NCBI RefSeq assembly: GCF_000006565.2
Contig: NC_031479.1
Span: 1,364,001-1,428,000 of the forward strand
DNA from: Toxoplasma gondii ME49
Taxonomy: Eukaryota > Apicomplexa > Conoidasida > Eucoccidiorida > Sarcocystidae
Length of the DNA stretch: 64,000 nucleotides
Direction: 5' to 3'
Shown: one piece after another, positions 57,201 through 64,000 of the stretch
How the letters are laid out: each line of letters starts with the position of its first letter
Position numbering within the stretch: position 1 is the stretch's first letter
The notes under the pieces: model-generated
Database searches by the model: none
What the model saw: only the letters and a program-made list of their open reading frames with translations
Told to the model about the DNA's origin: nothing
Translations under genes and position numbers: made by a program

Positions 57201-60200
57201 TCACCTTTTCGTCCTTCCTCTGCACCAGCTTCTTCTGTTCTGCCTCGGGAAGTTCGCGTGTATAAACGGCAACTTCTTGTGTGTTTCTGCGGTGTCTTTT
57301 TCTACCTGAAGGAGATCTTCTCTCGCAGCGTAGAGTTGACGCATCTGAAGTTGAAGAGAGGCGACCAAACCGGCAGCCGTCGAAAAAGTCGGAAAACGAA
57401 GAGCTCCTGCGGATCGAAGCCCTCCACGAGACTCGACCAGAGCGTCACTCACTCTGAAAAAGAAAACAAACAGTTCACGGATCTTCTTCATACACTTTTA
57501 CTCGCATGCACATAAAGATGCAGAGATAATTTACATATTTATGCATATATATATATATATGTTGCCTGCATTTGGAAAAACTCTCATTATAAATATATAT
57601 ATCTATATATTTATGTATATATGTATGCATTTACGCATGTACAAACATGTGGAGATATTCAGTGTGTGAAAATATGTTTATGTATGTTAGGATGCATTGT
57701 GCAGATACATTTATTCATTTACATAGATGTCTTAATACGTGGGCCTGTGATATGTGTGTTTACATGCATCTCTGGAGATGTCACTCATATAGAAATACTT
57801 ACAGTGACATACGCCCGTAGAAATATTGCATATTTACCTACGCATATGTAAAGAGAGATGCATTCAGATAGACTAGATATTTGTCCTCGCACATATACTC
57901 GTTTCGAGTTATATTTTTAATCATCGTCTTATGAAATCTGGACTGGTTTGGCGCAGATGTGAACCTTCTATCTCTGTGTTTTCGAATGCTGAAAACGCAG
58001 TAATGATTGAATTTTAAAACTGAAACGGTTACAGTATGTTTGAGGAAATCACGAGCGAAAAGGAGAAGAGACTCCCGCCACAGAGAGCAAGCTGAGTAGA
58101 GCTGGAAGCGACTGCAAAGGTGAGCTTCTGCCTCTTTTCGCAGGCGCGGAAAAGATGTGACGTGAGAGACACGAAAAGCCTGATCGCTTCGTTTCTTCCA
58201 TCACATGAGCACTGACGAAGAGGCTTCTTGAAGAAGAGGAAATTCAGAATCGTCAAGTTGAAAGACACAAACGACCTCACGCTCTGCACGACGCGCCTTG
58301 TTTGCCCGAGAGAAAAATCAGGAAGAAAAACCATTTCTCTTACCTGTTTACAAGTTCCTTTCCGAGTTCTTCTCCGAGACTCATGCACACGACATACCAC
58401 TGAGCAACGCCACTTTCGTTCCACGTCTGTGTCTCTTCTGTCTCCGAATGCTTCGCTGTCTCTGGATTTTTCACTGTCTTCTTTCCCTCTGTCGTAGAGC
58501 CTTCGCCGTCTTCTCCCTCGGCCTTGGCGTCTTGGCACTTCTCCTCTCCCACAAGCAGGCGAAGTCGCCGCTGCTGGTGCGCAGCGACAACGCGTTTTCT
58601 TTTCAAGAACGTTTCGCGGGCCTTGTCGAGCTCCGCCGTGAACTTCCGAGTGTATCTACAGCTCAGCGTCTCGTACACGGACCGGGCGCGACGCAGCTCG
58701 TCTTCCACCGCAGCCGCGTACTTTCTGTATTCTTCTACGAGAGATTTCTCGGTTGTCTTCGTCTCTCCCACCCTTTCTGTCTCCTTTGTTTCCCCCTGCC
58801 TTCCTGTCTCCTTCGTTTCCCCCTGCCTTCCTGTCTCCTTCTCTTCTGACTCCTTCAGCGCTGCCTCCTTCGCTTCTCTCTCCTGCAATTCTGTCTGCAT
58901 CGGTCCATTTGACTTGTCGAGAACAGAGGAAGCGTGCGAGCGCCGCGAACACACAAAAGGCGAGGAGACAGCGGAGGGTGGAGACGGGCATACGTCTTGC
59001 GCAGAGGCGTCCGAGGATATCTCTTTCTCTTGTGTCTCGCAACATCGCTCGAGAGACGAGGAGTCTGAGGAAGCCGAGGATGTTGCCTGTTCCAGAAGAA
59101 AGGGGAGAATGTCGCGCAAGTGACTCTCGAGGAGAGTTGCCAAATTGAAAGCAGCGTGGATCTGCTGCAGACTGTCAACATGGTAAAAACCTGCGACCTG
59201 TCGACTCAGGCGCTCCACGCCCCACACTCCAAACTCTTCTTCATGCGTGTCCAGCTCTGGAAACAAACGGCGGACGGCAGTCAGTGAAACGCCTTCCCAA
59301 GAAGAGGAAGCGTACGGACAAGAGGAAGAAGAGCAGGAACGAGAAGACCTCGAGGGAGAGGTGTGAGGGGGCGTGATGCCTTGGCTCGAGAGAGGGGCAG
59401 ACGAAGATGCGCGAGCGAGGGTCAAAACATGTCTGCACATGATGCAAATAAAAAGCAAAACTGGAAAGTCGGCTCCAACTCACAATCCTTCAGAAACGCA
59501 CTGCATCGCGGAAGCGAGAACTGACACCAACACACGCAGCTCCGAGTTCACCTCGTCTCACAGGTTCACTGCCTGTACACGAGACAGACGACGCGAAGTC
59601 GAGGCGCGAAGTCGGAGGAAAACAGCAGAGAACGCGAGAGCAAAAACCGCCTCGGCGACGGTTTACGCAAACGCAGAGAAAGCAGCAGTCAGCCGTGCGA
59701 TAACCGGCACCAGAGGAAATACGCGAAAATATTGAATCCGAACATCAGTGGTAAAGGAGAACCAACGGAAAACCGCACCGACTACAGGGAACAAGAAATC
59801 GAGTGAAGAAGAAAATAGAGAGAACGAGAGTTCAAAGGCCAGCACAGGGGAGGGGGCTCGAAACAAATTGAAATACCTGTAGTGATGAAGCGCTTCCTGA
59901 GGGCGTTCACGAATCACCGCCAAGCCGGCGAGGCCATTCGTCGCTGCGCAGTGTCTTCGCAGGTGCTCTTCCGCTTGCAGCTGAAAGAACACAAAACACA
60001 GAGAATACCAGCCTGTCTCCCTTTTTTGAGATGCAAGCCAAATACAAAGAAAAGGCGAACGCGAGACGCAGTTCCACTTCTTTTCTTCGACCAGAGGCGA
60101 CCCGCGAGCAGCGCCTCTCCCTGGTGCCCCTGGCGTCGTCGCCTCGAGCGTACACGGAAGTCAGGTGTGAGCACTTTGTTTCCAAACTTAAAACGACAAG

Positions 60201-63117
60201 AAGACATACATATACACATAAATTACATATACAGATATACATGCATACACCTACATATACACATATATATACAGATATATCGAAAGCATTAGAAGCGTGG
60301 CACATGAAGAGTTATGTCTACTTCCATATTTATATATATATATATATATACATACATATTTATATATATATATATTTATATATATATATATATATTGATG
60401 TTTTTATTAGTAGGTGTGCAGGTCTGTAGACAGAGTTAGATCTGCATGCGAGTACCGAACCGTGCATTTGAAGAAGTTGCTTTGTCTGCATGGCTTTCCA
60501 CGCATTTATCGCTGTATACACTCGTTTCGTTTTCGTCAGACGAGGTCCTCACAACGTCGGTGGAAACACACGTAAGACATCAAAACACAGTCACATGCTT
60601 TTGCAAATGGCGATTCGTCGATGTCGGCCTCGCTTGTGGAGACGCGCCTTTACGCAGAACGCTTTCCTTCATCAGATACGTTCTGCCAGTCTCTTGCCTT
60701 GGCTTCGTGAATGAGTTTGGAGAGGACGTCGTCCATGAGCATGAACTCCGTCGCGAGCTCCGTTTCAGGCAGGTCGCGGAGTCGTCGGTCGGCCTCGTCC
60801 TCGATGGCGAGACCTTGTCTATGTCGACTTGTGTCCGGACGCGAGGAAAAAGGCTCCCTGACGTTGCCTGCACCTCGACGACCTCTGCACCGTCGCCGGA
60901 CCTCGCGGCGAAACACGACAGAGTCGCCTGTCTCCGCGCGCCCGCGTCTTTTCTTGAGGCCCAGCTGGCCCAGCTGAGGATGTTGACAAGCCTGTCGAAG
61001 CGTGAGCAGAAGGCTGTCCAGCTGTTTGGTGACCGATACGCTTTTCTTGCCTTCTCTCGCGTGAGCAGAGGCACCAGCTGTCTCCCAGTCTCTGTCGGAG
61101 ACGTAGGCGCCAGAAGACGACGCGGAGAAGGAAAGCAAAGAGGCGCTCTTCTGCCGAACTGCGAGTTGCTGATGCTGGTAAAAAACGCGCTCGACGGGAC
61201 CGAACTCCACAAAGACGTTGTGCACAATCGGCGGAGGAACTCCCAACTCCCCCATCACATCTAACAGACAAACAAAAACGCAGGTGGACGCACATCCGAA
61301 AAGCGCGGCGGACCCAAAGGGTCTGCAGACAGATGGAGAGAGGCACCGAGACAGAGACACTGGAAAAGGCGAGACACAGAGAAAGATAGAGAGAGAGAAA
61401 GACAGAGAGAGAGAAAGACCGAGAGAGAGAGATAGATGCCAGACCCATGGGAGAGAGAGAAACATCTAGACACAGACAGAGAGAGATAAAGAGAGACAGT
61501 CCGGTAGAGAAGGAGAAAGGATTTAGATAAAGGCAGATGGATAGACAAAGCGAGAGGAAGCTTGGTGAGAGGCTGTGTGTTCCAGTTGTGGAGGACAGAT
61601 GCCGGCGGAAGGCGGATCGAGAGATGAGCGCCTGCCGTGGACTCTCTACCTTTCATGTTCGTCCGCCAGAAGAGCGGATAGAGGAGATCGACGAGGCTGT
61701 ACAGACGGGAAGACGCACGACCCCAAGCGCGCTCCGGCGGCAGCCATGCCGGCGCTGCCTGGCGTGACCAGCTGCTTCGCTGTCGCCTCGTAATCCATGC
61801 GAGAGACGCACAAGACGAACACGAAGAGAGAGAAAGAGAGGAGGAAGAAGAAGAGACAGAAAGAGAGGAGGAAGAGGAAGAGGACCCAGCGTGAGAGCAG
61901 GGCTGAGCGTCTGGTGGAAGCAGGATGAGCGACCACGGGAGTCCGACAGAGAGAGGTTGGAAAACTTGCCTGAAGAGACAGAAAAGTGCGACATGATTCT
62001 CGGTGCGTCCCCTGTTGAGTTTCTCCCCACTTTCTGCCGATCGACGCAGGACGAGTTACCGTAGCAACGTCTCCTCTCTGCATGCAAATTGTTCGTCCGT
62101 TTGTCCGCGCTGCGCTTTCATCTTGTTCTCTCAACTGGCAGGCTTCTTCCACCCAAAAACCGACTCGAACCCAGGTCTTCTTCTCCCTCTTCTTCTCTCG
62201 CCTTTCCCTTGCGTCTTCTCCCTCTTCTTCTCTCGCCTTTCCCTTGCTTCTTCTCCCTCATCTTCTCTCGCCTTTCCCTTGCGTCTGCTCCCTTTTCTTC
62301 TCTCCCTCCAGTGGCTTTTCGTTCTCCGTTTCCTGTCGCTTTCTGCGCTTACTGCAGCACTGCGGAGTCGCGCATCCAGTCGGGACCGTCGAGTTGGAGG
62401 GTACTCAGCAGGCCTGCAAGTTCTTTGGGAAGATGCAGATTTCTTGCGTTTCTCTCCGCCTTCTTCCCACCCGCGTCTCGCGCCTGCGGCCCCAGGAAGT
62501 TCTCGCAAAAGCCGCTGCTGCATGCACTCGTTGCGTGCAGCAAGGGCGTCCCCGACACGCACCAGCGGAAGCGCGAACTCAGCGCCCGAGCCATCTGCGC
62601 GGCCACCGTGTAGCCTGCAGCGAGAGAAAAAGTCAGTCAGGAAGGTGGAGCGACGAAGGAGGCAACAGACCGTGGACGCGAGGAAGCGGAGACTGGTGAA
62701 GGAGAGAACACACAGAGAGGCGATCGAAAAGAAGACAGCCAGGAACCGGGAGGACAAAGACAAAAAACAGACACAGACAACGGCAAGGCACAACGGGAGG
62801 CAGCCAAAAAGGATGGAGAGAGGACAGAGAAGAAAAGAGAGAACAGGAAGAATACGGAACAAGACAAAAGAAAGGAAACATGCACAAGACACAGAAACGT
62901 TCACAAAGGAGAAATGGGGATAAACTCGGCCTGGGCACAGCGCCATTTTCAATGACTCTCGACAGGGTCCCGAGCTTCCTCGTGAATGCGAACAAAATTA
63001 TAAAACAGAAATACTTTACCGAAGGGTAACAGGAGTCACTTCTGTGAACGCAAACTCAACATGCTACGGACAGCATGAGTGCTCACCACAGATACGTCCG
63101 TATAAATATAAATATAT

Positions 63118-63149
<32 letters not shown>

Positions 63150-64000
63150 TCACAAACATAAGCACATGCCGATCCACACACAAGCACGCAGCAGACTGTA
63201 CGCATGCACAGAGATAAAGACACACCTCCGCACACACCCACACATGTTTATATATATATATATATGTATATATATATGTATGTATATGTATATGTATATA
63301 TATATATATGTATATACGTGACCTTCAAACACATGAGTACAAATGAAGACGGACAAACATGTATGCATGCATGGCTTGCTGTGTCAAGAGACATCTTTGG
63401 AAAACTGGACTTCCTTACCTCCCACCATTTGCGCCTCATCGATGAGGAGCCGCCACCAGTGGACGCGAAGGAGAGGCGACGCTAGCAGGCGGTACCTCTT
63501 CCTTCTCCGAAGCCCAAAAGAAGAGACTGCTTGCGTCGAGGAGCTTAGGTCCACCGAAGCTTCGTGCGAGAACGCACCGCTGACTCCCCTTCTGTCTGCG
63601 CCATCCTCCCCTGAGGCAGACGAAGCACGCGACGAAGAGAAAGAGGACGAAGAAGAACGCGACGAGGAAGGAGAAGAAGAAGAGAGAGGAGAAGAGACAT
63701 AAGAGAAGGCAAGAGGAGAGAACCGGGAAGAGGCGGAACCTCCATACTGGCGACTGCGGCACTGTCTGGGAGCAAACCAAAGTTCTTCTCTCAGGGTGTC
63801 GTAGGAGACGAGGAGAATGTCGACGTCTTCCAACTGCTCTGGGCGAATGAGAACCATCTCTTCTTCGTCGGCCAACAACCAGTTTTCAGGGAAGCTGGCG
63901 GCAGACGAAGATGCAGAGTCCGACGGAGCAGATACAGCGAGGGAATCAGATGTAGACGAAGTAGATGCAGACACGAGAGAATGAGAGGGAGAAACGGAGG
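48206..64000 (-). CDS. SHPRH/IRC20-like SNF2 ATPase with RING finger (5' end outside window)
   Basis: SNF2-family translocase fused to a RING E3 ligase module; SHPRH acts in ubiquitin-dependent DNA-damage tolerance. Minus-strand exons: <64000-63419, 62614-62528, 62422-62353, one unresolved, 61758-61650, 61260-60698, 59980-59877, 59348(or 59256)-58344, 57453-57306, possibly 57029-57002, 56516-56171, 55086-55014, 54512-54357, 53708-52562, 52207-52159, 51962-51578, 51039-50585, 50012-49814, 49679-49384, 49322-49266, 48877-48779, 48728-48206. About 2,100 residues are visible. Order: end of lobe 1 (DILLVSYDTLREEL, WWRLLIDEAQMVGG, RWCVSGTP); SHPRH-type helical region (LRQACQHPQ, NGLAGLAVI, LQQIHAAFNLATLLESH); RING (CPVC, CAHQMCVEC, CPVCRHPF); lobe 2 (ILIFSEWPAAL, EATHVVFLEVPLN, AIGRVYRMAQKRQTHVWR). 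Long Ser- or Glu-rich inserts separate blocks. The ATP-binding P-loop must lie upstream. The last three small exons are phase-consistent but match nothing. Confidence 0.88.
51578..53708 (-). other. RING finger split over three exons of the SNF2-like gene
   Basis: The first zinc-ligand set (CPVC, CAHQMC, CVEC) lies at the 3' end of exon 53708-52562. A 49-base exon (52207-52159) supplies the loop, and the last CPVC opens exon 51962-51578. All phases close (1, 2, 0). The same 1147-base exon carries, upstream of the RING, about 200 residues dominated by Glu, Lys, Arg and Ser. The C3HC4 ligand pattern appears complete, so E3 activity is plausible. Confidence 0.8.
54090..54128. repeat. CT then CA microsatellite in SNF2-like gene intron
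   Basis: A run of TC dinucleotides passes directly into a run of CA dinucleotides within the intron between exons 54512-54357 and 53708-52562. Confidence 0.9.
57541..57620. repeat. TA-rich microsatellite in SNF2-like gene intron
   Basis: Interrupted TA runs between the exons ending at 58344 and starting at 57453 (minus strand). AT-rich DNA continues to about 58020. Confidence 0.85.
58759..58842 (-). repeat. Coding tandem repeat, nine-residue period
   Basis: Inside the exon 59348-58344 the minus strand encodes three tandem nine-residue units, ETGRQGETK twice and ETERVGETK once, with a 27-base DNA period. The in-frame period and charged composition suggest a disordered spacer that can change length between strains. 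Confidence 0.75.
60326..60396. repeat. TA microsatellite in SNF2-like gene intron
   Basis: Interrupted TA run in the intron between exons 61260-60698 and 59980-59877. Confidence 0.9.
62179..62283. repeat. 35-base tandem repeat, three units, in SNF2-like gene intron
   Basis: Three near-identical 35-base units start at 62179, 62214 and 62249, with a decayed fourth to about 62312. Each is CT-rich on plus and contains CTCGCCTTTCCCTTGC. The units differ by one or two bases. The array lies between exons 62422-62353 and 61758-61650, where a coding exon is also missing from my model. Confidence 0.85.
63098..63317. repeat. TA-rich microsatellite region in SNF2-like gene intron
   Basis: Two interrupted TA/TG runs (about 63098-63150 and 63247-63317) flank CA-rich DNA, in the intron between the exon ending at 63419 and the exon starting at 62614. 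Confidence 0.85.

Overview
The window looks like nuclear DNA of a coccidian apicomplexan, most likely Toxoplasma gondii or a close relative (Hammondia, Neospora). The evidence is intron-dense genes with short phased GT-AG introns, a nuclear gene for only the C-terminal half of cytochrome c oxidase subunit 2 (a hallmark of Apicomplexa and chlorophycean algae), long Ser/Arg/Glu-rich insertions in conserved proteins, CT-rich flanks, TA microsatellites, and many copies of TGCATGCA. I could not separate T. gondii from its sister species by eye.

Layout. 1-4278: no gene seen. 4279-9252 (+): Rab6 GTPase, nine exons. 11397-11972 (+): COX2b, the CuA-domain half of COX II. 14479-17690 (+): PACRG, seven exons, an axonemal/centriolar protein. 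18334-19113 (-): ribosomal protein L27a (uL15), two exons, convergent with PACRG. 20977-23965 (+): a six-exon gene I cannot name, divergent from L27a. 25756-26999 (+): a weaker three-exon hypothetical gene, next to an open frame on the other strand. 30226-44229 (-): a large cyclic-nucleotide phosphodiesterase, 16 exons, about 1,556 residues, with N-terminal membrane segments and an intact HD-type catalytic domain. 48206 to beyond 64000 (-): the C-terminal two thirds of a SHPRH/IRC20-like SNF2 ATPase with a RING finger between its two helicase lobes. Its N-terminus lies outside the window.

Exon models were built by hand. I matched each protein to its known family, then required a plausible splice signal and an unbroken reading phase at every junction. 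For Rab6, PACRG, L27a and the phosphodiesterase all phases close without a remainder. In the SNF2 gene nearly all junctions close, and two of its introns fit only as GC-AG introns.

The genes do not form a pathway. They are a typical mix for this kind of genome: Golgi traffic (Rab6), respiration (COX2b), flagellum/centriole (PACRG), translation (L27a), cyclic-nucleotide signalling (phosphodiesterase) and DNA-damage tolerance or chromatin work (SHPRH-like). The most notable items are the split COX2, the phosphodiesterase with a 573-residue single-exon insertion, the RING-split SNF2 gene with GC-AG introns, a cluster of five TGCATGCA octamers inside Rab6 introns, and a repeated GGTGTACGTACACC palindrome around the unnamed 21-24 kb gene.
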